Notes: generated by a model from the letters alone, not told the origin. A DNA stretch of 64,000 nucleotides from Cheilinus undulatus (GCF_018320785.1 NC_054877.1:7673030-7737029); one strand, 5' to 3'; shown: positions 1 through 12,300, counted from the stretch's first letter. Translations and numbers: made by a program.

Positions 1-394
1 GCTGCTGTCAAAGACCAAACTGAGGAGATTTTGTCCCCAATTTTATTTCACTTTTGTTAGTTTTGTGAGCACAGAATTAAGTTTCAGTTATTTTTTGTTT
101 TCAGTCAGCTTAGTTTTTATTTAGTTCCTGTTAAAATCATTTTTACATTTTATTTTTAGTTCCTTAGTTAGTTTTAGTTGGCTACATTAACCTTAATACA
201 TGCTAAAACATTCAAAATAAAATCAGATTAAACTTCCGCTTAGGTTCATGGTGATGGTTAAGGTAGCTGTTAGGATACCAGAATTTAAAGTAAAAACACT
301 GGCCTGAAAAATCTGATTGCAAAACCTTAAATAAAGCTGAAAATGTTCTGCTTACAGGAAAATTGTGTGTCCTCCATGAAAACACACTAATGCA

Positions 395-655
395 GCTAAC
401 ATAAGACTAAAGCTAACAAAGCTATGTTGTATCATGGCTACCTAACATAGCTAGAGCTAAAGCAAACAAAGCTTTGTTAGCTATGTTAGAATTTGCTGTT
501 TGCTAAATCAAGGCCTGTTTTAGAAATAGTTCTGTGAAAGTTGACTTGCTTTGCTCCACTTTTTTTTTAGCTTGAGCTATCGTAGAGACATAACTGTATA
601 GCTAGGGAAGCTAAATTGTAGCTTTAGCTAAAGCTAACAAAGCTAAAGCGAGCCA
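395..655. repeat. Degenerate AGCTAA/AACAAAGCT-rich patch
   Basis: Words such as AGCTAACAAAGCTA recur in direct and inverted orientation, with a palindromic centre (CAAAGCTTTG) near 470. It is simple-sequence-like and has no coding potential. Confidence 0.5.
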
Positions 656-1002
656 TTGTTCACTTAACTTCTTCTCAAACTGGTCTATACATGATTTAAT
701 CTCAGATTAGATGTTAGACCTTTTTCTGTTTTATTTATGCTCAGTCTGTAATGGTTGCAGTGTGGTTATTTCATGAATGTAACTAGGAAAATTTGTTTAT
801 GAATAAAGTTGAATCAAAAGAAAAAATCTTCTACAACGTTGTACCAGAAAATTACATCCCTTCTGTTCTGACAGGGATGTCTCACAGTAGGCAGTCTGCA
901 GCCAGACCTCTCAAATTTACCATAAATCCTGAATATAAATCACAATGATAAACAGTATAAGATTCACTCTGGAAGTCTCCAAGAGGGACGTAGAGTTTAA
1001 AC

Positions 1003-1030
1003 TTTTTCTTTTCTTTTCTTTTCTTTTCTT
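1003..1030 (+). repeat. (TTTTC)n microsatellite
   Basis: About five and a half uninterrupted copies of TTTTC lie inside the ccny intron. Confidence 0.9.
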
Positions 1031-1899
1031 GTGTTGCCAGCAGAAGTGGGTGTACTCTTAATTAATGCCCGTCATTTTTATGGACCCAGCCAGGATCCAA
1101 GGGATAATGGCCCGTGTTAATGCATATAATATACCTATTTAATATACCTAAAATCTGGCCTTTTGTACTTTACATTGGTACCCAGCTTCTGCTTGACTTC
1201 TGGATGATTATGACTTATGAGGGAGGAAAGCAAGCCAATAAAGAGGAGTGGGTCATTTCATCTCTAGATATCCAATAGAAAGGCAAAGCATGATCTGCCA
1301 TTGGATGGTCTTGATTTTTTGGTACTGTTAAAGTCTCCCAAAATTCTCAGTCTACAGTATTGTATACTGCTCAGTGTTTAAACACCACGTTATACAAGAA
1401 GGAGGTCAGACCAAACACTTGCCAGCATACACATGCAAGCGCCTATACAGGAGTTTCATTCAATCCTTTCATAATAAGCTCCAAATCTAAAAAGCACCAT
1501 GAGGACTTTTATCAGTTGCAGCTTTTAATTAAACTTCTAAACTTAAATCAGGGAACAGATTCAAATGAAGTTTTGTCCCTTTATTTTCCTCTTCTTCTCT
1601 GTGCAATAGTGCATATGCACTTTTTTTCTTTATTATTTGAAATAATAATCAAAAATAATTAAGTTATGTAAAGTATTGTTCTGTGTATAAACAGATAAAG
1701 ATCAACCATAAATATTCATTTTCGCATTGCACACCATTGACTAGGTCTCTCCAGCCATGACATCGCTCTCCTTAAAGATTATAAAAAGTAAATGACGTTA
1801 GATTCAATTTTCCTAAATGAAATCCAAAGAAAAAAAAAACATAAAAAGTTTTCCCTAATGTTGTGACATTTCTCATATAGCTGTTTTTTCTCATATAAG

Positions 1900-1957
1900 G
1901 GACACAGATGGAGGAATGCTGTTAGACATCTTTGATGAGAAGCTTCATCCTCTCTCA
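1900..1957 (+). CDS. ccny: ccny exon encoding the start of the cyclin box
   Basis: The acceptor is TATAAG at 1899 and the donor GTAAGG at 1958. It begins with the last base of a split codon and reads [19 protein letters not shown]. Confidence 0.88.
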
Positions 1958-4900
1958 GTAAGGCTTCATCAATCTGCCTTTTTTGCACTCTTTAGTTTAT
2001 GTTTTAAAATATTAAAATCTTTGTCCTTCCTCCAGAAATCAGAGGTGCCGCACGATTACGACCAACACGACCCGGAGCAGAAGCAGATCTATCGGTTTGT
2101 CAGGACGTTGTTCAGCGCCGCTCAGCTCACGTCTGAGTGTGCCATCGTCACACTGGTAAGATGCTTTATCCTCCTACACCCGGGGTTCATTATTATTAAT
2201 AACTGTAACTTCACATGCACACAGAGTTTCTGTTCAGGCCTCAGGGGGAAAATTAAACCCTGATGAGTTGAGACAGGCCAGGGATGTGTGCAAAATGCTG
2301 ATGAGACTGAACATCCAAAGTACCATGGAGTGAGTGTGCTGGTGTGCTGCAGAGATGGATGTAGGATGTCACACAGGGAAAACAGATAGTACAACACCTG
2401 ATATTGATGAATAAAGCACCAAAACTGGGCTATCTCTTGGGTCATAATTGTCATAAGACTAATTTGGTCGTTTTTATCATTTGAAGTCAAATTCCTTTAA
2501 TCTTGTTTATATTTCCAGTTTTCAGATATGCTCCTCTGATCTGTTTCGTTATGCAGGTGTACCTGGAGAGGCTCCTGACCTACGCAGAGATCGACATCTG
2601 TCCAGGTAACTGGAAACGGATTGTCCTAGGAGCAATCCTGTTGGCCTCAAAGGTCTGGGATGACCAGGCCGTGTGGAATGTCGACTACTGCCAGATCCTC
2701 AAGGACATCACTGTGGAGGACATGTGAGTTTATTTACTCAAGGATAAATACTTCATTTTAAGACCTTTGTTTCAATGGATATTCACACTAGGATAATGTT
2801 AAAGATAAGCTCTGAAGTGGAACAGAAAGGCTGATAAAGATGAGTCCTGGGAAATTTTTTGTAGATGCATTATGCTTTGGAGATGCTTCAGCAAGCAGCC
2901 AAGACAGTACTTAGAAAATAAAAAATGTCAATTCCACTCCATGCCTTTTGATCCATCATCATCCATCATTTCTTTTTGTAGGTTAGGGTTAGGGTTAGGG
3001 TTAGGGGTTAGGGCCACCAACCGTGCCAGTGTTTAGCTTAACAACCATCAAAAATGACAAATAAAAGAATCCATATTACCACATCAACATAAAGTATCTT
3101 ACAGCATGTTCATGCAGCTGCTGCTTTAAGTCTAATAACAACTAAAAACAAAAAAACTCTTTGGCATCAAAGTAGAAAACAGATTTGAAAAATGGAAGGT
3201 AAATAAGTGACTGCATAAATAGTCATCCCTTCAGGTCAGTATTTAGCTGAGTCCCCATTGGCTGTAATCACAGCACTGAGTCTGTGTGGATAGGTCTCAG
3301 TCAGGTTTGCACTTCTGGACCCTGCAGTTTTACTCCACTCTTCTTTGCAAAATTGATCAAGCTCAGGTTGCACAGGGATCAGGTTTGAACAGTCCTTTTC
3401 AAGTCCAGCCACAGATTCTCTATTGGATTGAGGTCTGAGCTTTGACTCTGCCACTCCAGAACTTTCCCCTTGTTGTCTTTAAAATGCTTCTGTGTAGCTG
3501 TCGCTGTATGCTTTGGGTCATTGTCTTGCTGGAGAATAAATCTCCTCTAAGCCGTACTTCTCTTGCAGAATGAATAAGACTGACCTCCAGGATTTTCCTA
3601 TATTTTGCCGCATTCATTTTACCCTCTACCTTTACAAGCCTTCCAGGGATGGTTGCTGAAAAGCATCTCCCACAGCATGATGCTGCCAACCCTGAGCTTC
3701 ACAGTGGGGATGGTGTGTTTGTGGTGATTTGCAGTGTTTTGTGTCTTGTCTGATGGCCAAAAAGCTCCATTTTGGTCTCACGAGACCAAAGAACTCTCTT
3801 CCACTTGACCATGGAGTCTCCAACGTGCCTTTTGGTGAACTCTAGTCCAGATTTAATCTGAGTTTTCTGCAACAGTGGCTTTCTCTTTGTCACTCTCTCA
3901 TAAAGCTTGCAGTATCTTTCATCTCAGCTGCTGAAGCTTATAACTCCTTCAGAGTAGTCATAGGTGTCTCCTTCTTGCACGCTCACTCAGTTTGTGAGGA
4001 CGACCTGATCTAGGCAGATTTACACATGTGACATATTCCTTCCATTTCTTGATGATGGATTTAACTGAACTCTGGGACATGTTTAGTGCCTTGGAGTATT
4101 TTTGTGTATCCATCCCCACTTAAACTTTTCAATAGCCTTTTTTTCTGAGTTGCTAGGAGTGTTCTTTTGTCTTCATGGTGTAATGGTAGCCAGGAAAACA
4201 GACTGGGCCTTCTGGACACAGGTGTCTTTATACTACAATCCATTTAGACACATTGGCTGCATTCAGGTGATCCTCATTCCACTAATTGTGAGACTATTAG
4301 CACTAATTGTTGAATTAGGTCAGTCACTCTAAAGGGGGTGAATATTTATGCAGTCACATTTATTAAATTGACATTACTTTGAATAAATCTGTTTTCACAT
4401 TAACATTAAAGATTTTTTTAATCATTTGTCAAAAATGCCAAATAATATGACCATGAATTATTTTTAAATCTGCAAAAGTTTAAAACATCCAAGGGGGTGA
4501 ATACTTTTCATAGGCACTGTACGTCTTTGAATGGAATCTTTAAAAAGAGATTACATTTTCAAGATGAACACCCATGTTTTTTCCTCTCTCACAGGAATGA
4601 GTTAGAGCGACAGTTCCTGGAGCTGCTGCAGTTCAACATCAACGTGCCGTCCAGCGTCTACGCCAAGTATTACTTTGACCTGCGGTCACTCTCAGAGTCC
4701 AACAACCTCAGCTTCCCTCTGGAGCCGCTGAGCAGAGAAAAGGCCCAAAGACTAGAGGTGGTTCAGCCAGCTATTCACACAATCCCCTCTTTGTTTCTGG
4801 GGTTCTTCTTGCCTCATTTCATCTTTAACTATTTGCCAAAATTCGTGAAGCATTTATGATTAGGGTTTCACAAAAATTACTTTGTTGAAATTTGAATGTT

Positions 4901-5400
4901 TTTTGATGGTTTGGAACAATCATGATGATAATAGGAATAATTTCAACTAATTTCCAACATACAATATATCAGGGATGTTGAAACTTCAAATAAAGACAGC
5001 AGACAAAATTAAAAATGACCTGATGAGTCAAATAGTTTTTGAGAGTCCCTCAACATCCTGCAACCACAAATATATAGCAACATAATTTAAAAATGCTGTA
5101 TCTACATAACTTTTCCTCAAAAAGTAGCTTTACCTGTCTATGCCAATAAAAATGTTAATATCTAAATTTTGCCTAAGTAATAATCATAATAATAATAACA
5201 AACTTTATTTGTATAAAATGTAAGTATGAGTTCCTTTGTCTTTGTGCCAGTGCAGTAAAACCCTTTCCCTGTCCTGTGTTCAGGCTATTTCCAGGCTGTG
5301 TGATGACAAGTACAAGGACGTCCGCAGAGCTGCGAGAAAACGCTCCGCAAGCACAGACAATCTATGTGGGATCAGATGGGTTCCTGCTATCCTTTCCTAA
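1900..5400 (+). CDS. ccny: Cyclin Y, C-terminal part (five coding exons; 5' half outside window)
   Basis: Exons are 1900-1957, 2036-2155, 2557-2723, 4595-4757 and 5284-5400, all with GT/AG borders and matching phases. They give 207 residues, corresponding to roughly residues 135-341 of the 341-residue human protein. The product carries the cyclin box: [14 protein letters not shown], then [38 protein letters not shown] and the near-invariant [19 protein letters not shown]. The tail has [10 protein letters not shown], a likely 14-3-3 contact site. In the family, cyclin Y is myristoylated and membrane-bound; it recruits CDK14/CDK16 and promotes LRP6 phosphorylation in Wnt signalling. gjd4 follows about 4 kb downstream, as on human 10p11, which favours ccny over the paralogue ccnyl1. 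The last residues ([11 protein letters not shown]) differ slightly from the mammalian ending. Confidence 0.95.
2036..2155 (+). CDS. ccny: ccny cyclin-box exon
   Basis: 120 nt, phase 0 at both ends, acceptor CTCCAG, donor GTAAGA. It reads [19 protein letters not shown] and on through ECAIVTL. Confidence 0.95.
2557..2723 (+). CDS. ccny: ccny cyclin-box exon
   Basis: Acceptor ATGCAG, donor GTGAGT. It encodes [20 protein letters not shown] through ITVEDM; the Met codon is split (AT/G) by the next intron. Confidence 0.95.
2982..3015 (+). repeat. Interstitial telomere-like (GGTTAG)n tract
   Basis: Four perfect TTAGGG units, then one with an extra G, inside a ccny intron about 150-200 bases left of a Tc1-like copy. 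Confidence 0.9.
3170..4521 (-). mobile_element. Degenerate Tc1-like transposon, copy A
   Basis: Reverse-strand transposase remnants include [20 protein letters not shown] and [16 protein letters not shown] (about 3699-3893), the typical Tc1 catalytic-core stretch. The right end carries a terminal repeat of the GTGAATACTTTTCATAGGCA type, ending at a TA (4520-4521). Frames are broken and the copy cannot be active. The left boundary is uncertain. It sits in the ccny intron between the last two cyclin-box exons and is closely related to copy B (10036-11187). Confidence 0.85.
4595..4757 (+). CDS. ccny: ccny exon, end of cyclin fold
   Basis: Acceptor CTCACAG. It encodes [20 protein letters not shown] through [11 protein letters not shown]. 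The donor is GTGGTT at 4758, weaker than consensus, but it restores phase exactly with the last exon. Confidence 0.93.
5284..5400 (+). CDS. ccny: ccny last coding exon
   Basis: Acceptor GTTCAG. It reads [20 protein letters not shown], then SASTDNL and the terminus, with TAA at 5398-5400. Confidence 0.93.
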   Translation, partial: AISRLCDDKYKDVRRAARKRSASTDNLCGIRWVPAILS

Positions 5401-5939
5401 CTAGACGCCATTAACTAAACCCTGGCGTCAGGATTCACATGCTGGTTTGATGTGAGAACTCCTACACACAAACTGTGATGGACCAAAACATTATGGTTCA
5501 AAACTTCAGGATGGATGAAACATAGAGGAACAGTGACGAAAAACTGGAACAAGACGTCTCTGGAGAGATCTTCTTGACTTGATGCCTTCACAGTGCCTCG
5601 ACTCTTCTAACAAAAGAGTTCCAGGTTGTTTTATCATCTTGAGAGAAGATTAACCTATGGACCAATGAAGACAGTCTTGGAAAATCCTGGAAACAGCCTT
5701 CAAATGTTGCCAGGACTTGGCTTTGTGAACTTGTCTAAATGTATCAGCACTGTTCTGACATGACCTGCCCTTAAGATGGCCTTCAACTTCACACTGAAGC
5801 TTATTATTATTTATTTCACTTTACATGTGAGCTTATGGACGGTTTCGACAGCTTGGACTCTTAGTATTTACAGAATTTCAAAAACGTAGCATAGCACTGG
5901 AATTTCTACTTATTTATTTCCTTTTACAGGTCTTAGAAT

Positions 5940-5945
5940 AATAAA
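5940..5945 (+). terminator. Candidate ccny polyadenylation signal
   Basis: AATAAA about 540 nt after the ccny stop, the first canonical hexamer I see downstream. Confidence 0.5.
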
Positions 5946-6276
5946 AGTATTAACACGTTTCCTCATTTTGGAAGTCTTTATATTCAGCGTTTACAGTAAT
6001 TCAAGTGTAACACTCAGGTTGATTATTAAATCTTTTGATTTGTTGTGATTTGTTTTTGATTGAACCCCTGGTTGACAGACAGTAGTAACACATTTTAGAT
6101 CACTTCCAGATTGCAGGAGCATGACTTTTTAAAAATATGGGAATAAATTTATGAGAATAACCAGTAAATCACTCCAGAGGCTTGTTATAGAGTGAGGCAA
6201 AAACTGTCTGCTGACATCTAGTGGATGTTTGAGAGTTTTAGAAACTCTCAGGCTGTGGTGTTTAGAATGCAACATA

Positions 6277-8850
6277 CAGTGCTGTGAAAAAGTATTTGTC
6301 CCCTTCCTAATTTCTTATTTTTTATTGCATATTTTTCACATTTAAATGTTCAAGGTCATCAAATTGTATTTTAATAATAGACAATAACCTGAGTAAATAC
6401 AAAATGTAGTTTTAAATAAGGAGTTCATTTATGAAGGAACAAAAAACAAAACAAAACATCCCAGTCTACCTGGCCCTATGTGAAAAAGCCATTGTCCCCC
6501 TTGTTAAATCAGTTTCCCCTGATTACTGCCAAACCTGTTAAATCCAGAAATCCTTTAAATAGAACCTGTCTGACAAAGTGAAGTAGCCTTATAGATCTCA
6601 AAAGCAACACATCATGCCATGAAATTTGAGAACGGAAGAGAAACAAAATCACGGACATCTGGAAAGGGTTACAAAGCCATTTCGGAGGGGTTCGGAGCTT
6701 CAGTGAACCAGGGTGAAAGCCATTATCCACAAATAGGGAAAACTTGGAATAGGGGGTGAACCTTCCTTGGAGTAGCCAGCCTACCAAAATGACTCCAAGA
6801 GCTTATTGATGATGTCAAAAAAGAACCCAGAACAACATCCAAAGGCCTGCAGGCCTCACTTGAATCAGTTAAGGTCAGTCCTCATGATTTAGCAACTTGG
6901 TTGGAATCAGATGAAAAAATCTGCCTGCCTTTGTGGCTGAAGAATTCAAACATCTACAGCCACAAACATATTTACCAGACTCTTTAATTGTAACAAGCAG
7001 CATTGTTTAATTCAGTGTTAATTTTGTCGACTAAAACTATGACTAAAAATCTTTGTTGACAGCCTTTTTTCCATGACAAAAACCAGACTAAGACGAACAA
7101 AAATAGATCTGTGATGACTAAAACTGACTAAAAGTAAGGTTAGTTTTTGTCAAGATGACTAAAACTGGCTAAAACATAATGTAGTTTTCGTCTGACAAAT
7201 CTGTGATATTTCTCCACTGTGGATAAATCTGTCAAAAAAATGCATCTGTAGCTATTCTGCCTCTCAGCTGTAAAAAGCAGGGACACCAGGTTTGGCAGGG
7301 TGCAGAGAGCACACTATAATGATTTGGTACCAGATTTAGGCAAGAAAATAAATGCTTGGACTAAACGTAAAGACTAAAATGTGAGGACTTCTTATGGACT
7401 AAAACTAGACTAAAATGTTTTGAGTTTTGTTGACTAAAACTAGACTAAAACTAAAAGGATAGAAATGACTAAAATGTGACTACAACTAACATGCGTTTCA
7501 TTTAAAGACCAAAACTCAGACTAAAATTCAAAATAGCTGCCAAAATTAACACTGGTTTAATGAGGTATAGCATTAAACTTAAGGCTTATAGTATTCAAGT
7601 TATGGACTATTTGATAAGAAAGAGTTTCACAAATTATCCAAACTGTCACTTCTCTTAAACTGCGTTTTTTAAATTTTTGCCAATTTGAACTGTGTGCAAA
7701 CATTTGCTGCACTTCTTCATGAGTACTGTAACTCCATATGCATTTTCCTGCATAAGTTTCAGATTCACTAGAATTTAATTTTTTTTGCACATTTTCTGTA
7801 GTCTTAAGGCAAAATTCAGCATTTGTCCAACTTTTTTGGACTTGCAACAAGCAAGACATTAGTTAAGACACACCTTTAGCAGACAGTTGCAGTAAATAAC
7901 TACTCTCATATAATACTGTAACCATTTGAGAGCAGCTCTGACACAGGGAGGAGATTGTTATTTTTTTGGTCGTCAGTGAGCATGTCTGTCTGCTCAGTTT
8001 TGTTCATGAACTCAGTAGGAATAAGCAGAAAGAAAGGGTTTAATTAATAACATTTCTGTAAGAAAATCACTCTTAGGTTTGGCGACTTTAATTTGTCTGC
8101 CCTAATGGCCGGTAAGTTGAGCTAGTGGTGGATGTTACTTTCCCACCCTATTCAACAATAAGAAAGAGACTGGGCAAGAATGGCATCCATGGGAGAGTTT
8201 GAAGGCCAAAACTACTGCTGACCACAAAGAACACAACAACTCATCTCACATTTGACAAAAACATACATCCTGATGATGCCCAAGACCTTTGGGAAAATGT
8301 TCTGTGGACTCATGGTACAAAAATCAAACTTTTTGGAAGGTGTGCATCTCGTTACATTTGGCGTAAAACTAACAGTATTTCATAATAGGAACAACAAACC
8401 AACAGCCAGACATGGTGGTGGTACTGTGATGGTCCGGGGCTGCTTTGCTGCTTCAGGACCTGGACGACTTGCTGTGATTGATGGAATCCCGACTTCTGCT
8501 CTCTCTAAAATCCTGAAGGAGAATTTCTGGCCAGCAGTTTGTGAACTCAAGCCTAAGAGTGCTTTGATTATGCAGGAGGGCGATAAACTGAACCCACCAG
8601 CAACTCCACCTCTGACTGGCTTAAAAAAACAAACAAAATGAAGGTTTTGGAGCGGCCATGTCAAAATCAGTACTTAAATCTGATTGGGATGCTGTTGCAT
8701 GACCTTAAACAGGCCATTCATGCTGGAAACACTCCAGTGTGGCTAAATTAAAACAATTCTGCAAAGAGGAGTGGGTCAAAATTCCTCCACAGTGATGTGG
8801 AAGACTCATCACCAGTTATCACAAATACTTGCTTGCAGTTGTTGCCTATA
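6277..8850 (+). mobile_element. Degenerate Tc1-like transposon, copy C, split by an insertion
   Basis: The left terminal repeat (CAGTGCTGTGAAAAAGTATT) begins at 6277 after a TA. The N-terminal transposase part runs to about 6895. The same element resumes near 8150 and reads on through HGGGTVMVRGCFAASGPGRL and the remainder of the catalytic domain. The right terminal repeat is missing, so the 3' end was lost near 8850. Stops and frameshifts make it inactive. The 1.25 kb between the halves is foreign to the family and contains the hAT-like element at 7013-7554. Confidence 0.85.
7013..7554. mobile_element. hAT-like non-autonomous element with ACTAAAAC subrepeats
   Basis: Ends are inverted repeats (CAGTGTTAATTTTG left; its complement CAAAATTAACACTG right). 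Flanks are GTTTAATT and GTTTAATG, a 7-of-8 match that fits an 8-bp target duplication. The inside is packed with GACTAAAAC-type direct repeats and has no coding capacity. Confidence 0.8.
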
Positions 8851-9118
8851 AAATCAGACTCCTCACCTACATCCACGCCCACTCCTTACATCACCCTTGT
8901 CCTTCAAAATCTACCAGCTCCCAATCCTAAACCACATTCAATGAAACATTCAGCTCCTTACATGCTGTTGTTGTAATTTTTCAGTTTATTATTGTCCATG
9001 CCAAGCTTGGCCATGAATGACTGACAGCTTCCAGTGAGGTTGACGGGTACCTCGACATCCTAACAATGCTTTGAAGGCAGCCTGGTAAGAATAGCTCCCT
9101 CCACAGGTCCTGTACACC

Positions 9119-9130
9119 GGGGGGGGGGGG
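9119..9130 (+). repeat. Poly-G run (12 G)
   Basis: Twelve consecutive G residues about 180 nt upstream of the gjd4 start; a possible G-rich structural element or slippage site. Confidence 0.8.
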
Positions 9131-9305
9131 CATAAGGAAACATCAGAGGTGACCGCTTTACTAGTGAGGGTCAGAGCTGTGGTTTTAGAAACCTGTTGGT
9201 GGGCAGCTCAGACACTTCTTAGTGACACAGATTCAGAGTAAAGAAGTTTGTCTTGTGAGTTTTGTGTTGTTTTCTTGATTAGTCAGAGGATTTTTCCCCA
9301 AAAAA

Positions 9306-9369
9306 ATGAGGATGATGGGAGCAACAGATCTACTTTTTATCACTGTCAGTCAAAATGTCTCCTTTGTGG
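9306..9369 (+). CDS. gjd4: gjd4 coding exon 1
   Basis: It encodes [20 protein letters not shown] then VG (Gly split). Donor GTAAGT at 9370. It is short and was found by matching the connexin N-terminal pattern DLL...NV.FVG upstream of the large exon. Which Met is used is open. Confidence 0.85.
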
Positions 9370-12300
9370 GTAAGTTTTTCATTTGTTGGTAGTGAATGTT
9401 TAAGTTAATTTTGTATCTTAACTTCTGGTTCCTGAAATTACTCTTAATTTGTTCTTATTCATGCTGCTTCAATGGTAAAGTTATTAAGAAACAGTATATT
9501 TTGATGGATTTTTGAGCTTTGTCATGAATAGTTCCCTTGTTATTGGTAGAGCTCCTGCTGTACTATCTAGAGCTTAGAAGCCTACAAGCAAGAGAGCAGG
9601 TGCAGCCATTACCAAAATAACGGCACAAAGATGAAAGATAATAGAGTTACAATTAAAGTTTACAACTATGGAAGCCCAGAGTGGACAAGGCTTGTTGTCA
9701 ATGTTTCTTTTGCAACTCTAGGGATCCAAGATAAAGGAATTCAAGATTTTAAGGAAAGGATGAAAAGATATTTGATCACAGGAAAACAGAGTACTTTAGG
9801 ATTTATCACATAAGTAAGTAACGTTACAAGTGCCACAGTCTTATTTTGGGGCAAATCCACTGAGAAAAACAAAAGTTTACACTTTATTTTGGCTGTGTAA
9901 TGATTTCCACAGAGTTCAGGAAAAGTCCTCCATGTGCAGCTGTGAGAAAGAAACAAAAAGAAAATTTTGCAAAAGAGAAACACCTCTTTAATGTTAAAGT
10001 CAAAACAGATTTCTACAAAATAATGTCCATAAAACAATCACAGCACTGAGTCTTTGTGGATAGGTCTCAATCAGGCTTGCACATCTGGACACTGCAATTT
10101 TTCTCCATTCTTCTTTGCAAAACTGCTCAAGCTCTGCCAGGTTGTACAGGGATCAGACATGAACAGGCCTTCTTAAAGTCTAGCCACAATTCACTATTGG
10201 ATTGAGGTCTGAGCTTTGGCTCTGCCACTACAGAACATTCAGCTTGTTGTCTTTAAAATATTTATGTAAAGCTTTAGTTGTATGCCATGAGTAATAATCT
10301 TGCTGGAAAATAAATCTTCTCCAAGCCGTGGTTCTCTTGCAGACTGAATAAAGTTGTCCTCCAGGATTTTCCTACATTTTGCCACATTTGTTTTACCCTC
10401 TACCTTTACAAGCCTTTAGGGGCTGGCTGTGAGAAGCATCCCCAATGCATGATATTGCCACCACTGTGCTTCACAGTAGGCATGGGGTGTTTGTGGTGAT
10501 GTGCAGTGTTTGGTGTCTTGTCTGATGGCCAACAAGCACCATTTTGGTCTCATGAGACCAAAGAACTCTCTTCCACTTGACCATGGAGTCTCCAACGTGC
10601 CTTTTGGTGAACTCTAGTCCAGATTTAATCTGAGTTTTCTTCAACAGTGGCTTTATCTTTGCCACTCTCCCAAGTTTTGACTGGTGAAGAACCGGGCCAA
10701 CAGTTGTTGTCTGCAGAGTCTCTTCCATCTCAGCTGCTGAAGCTTGGAACTCCGTCAGAGTAGTCATAGGTGTCTTGGTGGCGTCTCTCACTAGTCTCCT
10801 TCTTGCACGCTCACTCAGTTTGTGAGGACGACCTGATCTAGGCAGATTTACACATGTGACATATTCCTTCCATTTCATTATGATGGATTTCACTGGACTC
10901 TGGAGGATGGTCAGTGCCTTGTAAATTTTTTGTATCCATCCCCTAACTTATACTTTTCAATAACCTTTTCTCTAAGTTGTCTGGAGTGTTCTTTTGTCTT
11001 CATGGTGTAATGGTAGCCAGGAATACTAATTCACCAATGTCTTGACCTTCAAGATTAAAGAGTTTTTTTATGTAAAGTTGTTGTTTTTTTGCCAAAAAGC
11101 CATATTATATTGACCATGACTGATTTAAAAAAACAGTAAAAGGATAAAGCATCCAAAGAAGTACTACTTTGTGAAGGTACATTTTGTACGTTTTATAATA
11201 TGATGGTCGGGCTCACAGTCTACAGCTGTAGTTGTGAAGTAGTCCAATGCTGCTCTCCTCTGCTCACCTTTTAATAGGAAAGTATTCCCAATAAAACCAT
11301 CAGTCTACAGTATCACCAGTCTATGACTGTTTTTGCAAAGCAGAATTGTTATCTCATGAGAGAGAAAAGCAGCTAAAGAGTGGCACCACCAGCCTGGTCA
11401 GTATCAATGTGCATCTTAGCACATTTTAGCTGCAAAGCATCCATTTACAATAAAAATGAATTACTTTGCTTCAGGTTGTGAGCAGTGGGTGATGGTGGCT
11501 GACGCTGAAAAGCTAATGGATTAGTCAGTTTAACACTAGCACTTCCAGGGATCTCTACGTACCTAGAACAGCCAGCAGGTAGACTTAATTCTAGCCATGC
11601 ATTGTTTGGACCTACTACTGCTCTGTATTTAACATCTTTTTTATATCACAGGTAAAATCTGGTGGATGCTGATGCTGCTTTTACGTCTTATTGTCCTCCT
11701 CATGGCCGGTTTCACCCTCTACAGCGATGAACAGGAGCGTTTCATCTGTAACACCATCCAGCCGGGCTGCTCTAATGTATGTTTTGATGTTTTCGCTCCT
11801 GTGTCCATCTTCCGCCTCTGGCTCTTCCATCTCATCCTCCTCTGTCTTCCTCATGTGCTGTTTGTAACCTACATCATGCACAAAGTCATATCAGGATTTT
11901 ATCCCAGTTTTGGAGGTTTCTACTTCAACAGGAGCCGAGGAGGTTCACCCTTTGAGAACTCGAGCTCCTCCAGAGAACTGTCTTTGCACAAAGCTCCACT
12001 CCATGAAGTCCCACGTGAGTGGGGAGTACCACGGTTCTACTGTGCCTACCTCCTGGTTATTGTTGTACGGATCCTCCTGGAGGTGTTCTTCAGTGCGGGG
12101 CAGTTTTTTCTCTTCGGTTTGTCCATTCCCAAGAGCTTCCTCTGCTATGAAGCTCCCTGCACGTCTGGGGTTGAATGTTTCATCTCCAAACCGACAGAGA
12201 AGATGCTGATGCTCAACTTCATGCTGGGAGTTTCCTCCTTGTCTGTTCTGCTGAGTTTGTTTGATCTGATGAGCTCCATGAAGGCGATGGTGAGTTGGAG

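Larger units (their letters stand above)
1..1899 (+). other. Intron of ccny (left part of window)
   Basis: No coding exon is visible before the acceptor at 1899. The block expected upstream in cyclin Y (the segment before the DPDG-type motif) is not found here, so the upstream exon lies off the left edge and this intron is longer than 1.9 kb. It holds AT-rich DNA, an AGCTAA-rich patch and a short TTTTC microsatellite. The 100-codon open frame at 1360-1662 has no recognisable protein features. Confidence 0.7.
5401..9305. other. ccny-gjd4 intergenic region
   Basis: It holds the ccny 3' UTR (to about 5960), one Tc1-like copy split by an insertion (6277 to about 8850), a hAT-like element (7013-7554) and a G tract (9119-9130). 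The open frame at 8252-8641 is the transposase relic, not a host gene. No other gene is visible. Confidence 0.75.

Noticed and set aside
8252-8641. 129-codon open frame as a host gene
   Set aside because: The sequence is a Tc1 transposase piece (HGGGTVMV.GCFAASGPG), continuous with transposon DNA on both sides.
9631-9813. 60-codon open frame inside the gjd4 intron
   Set aside because: gjd4 exons 1 and 2 join perfectly without it, and it resembles no known protein.
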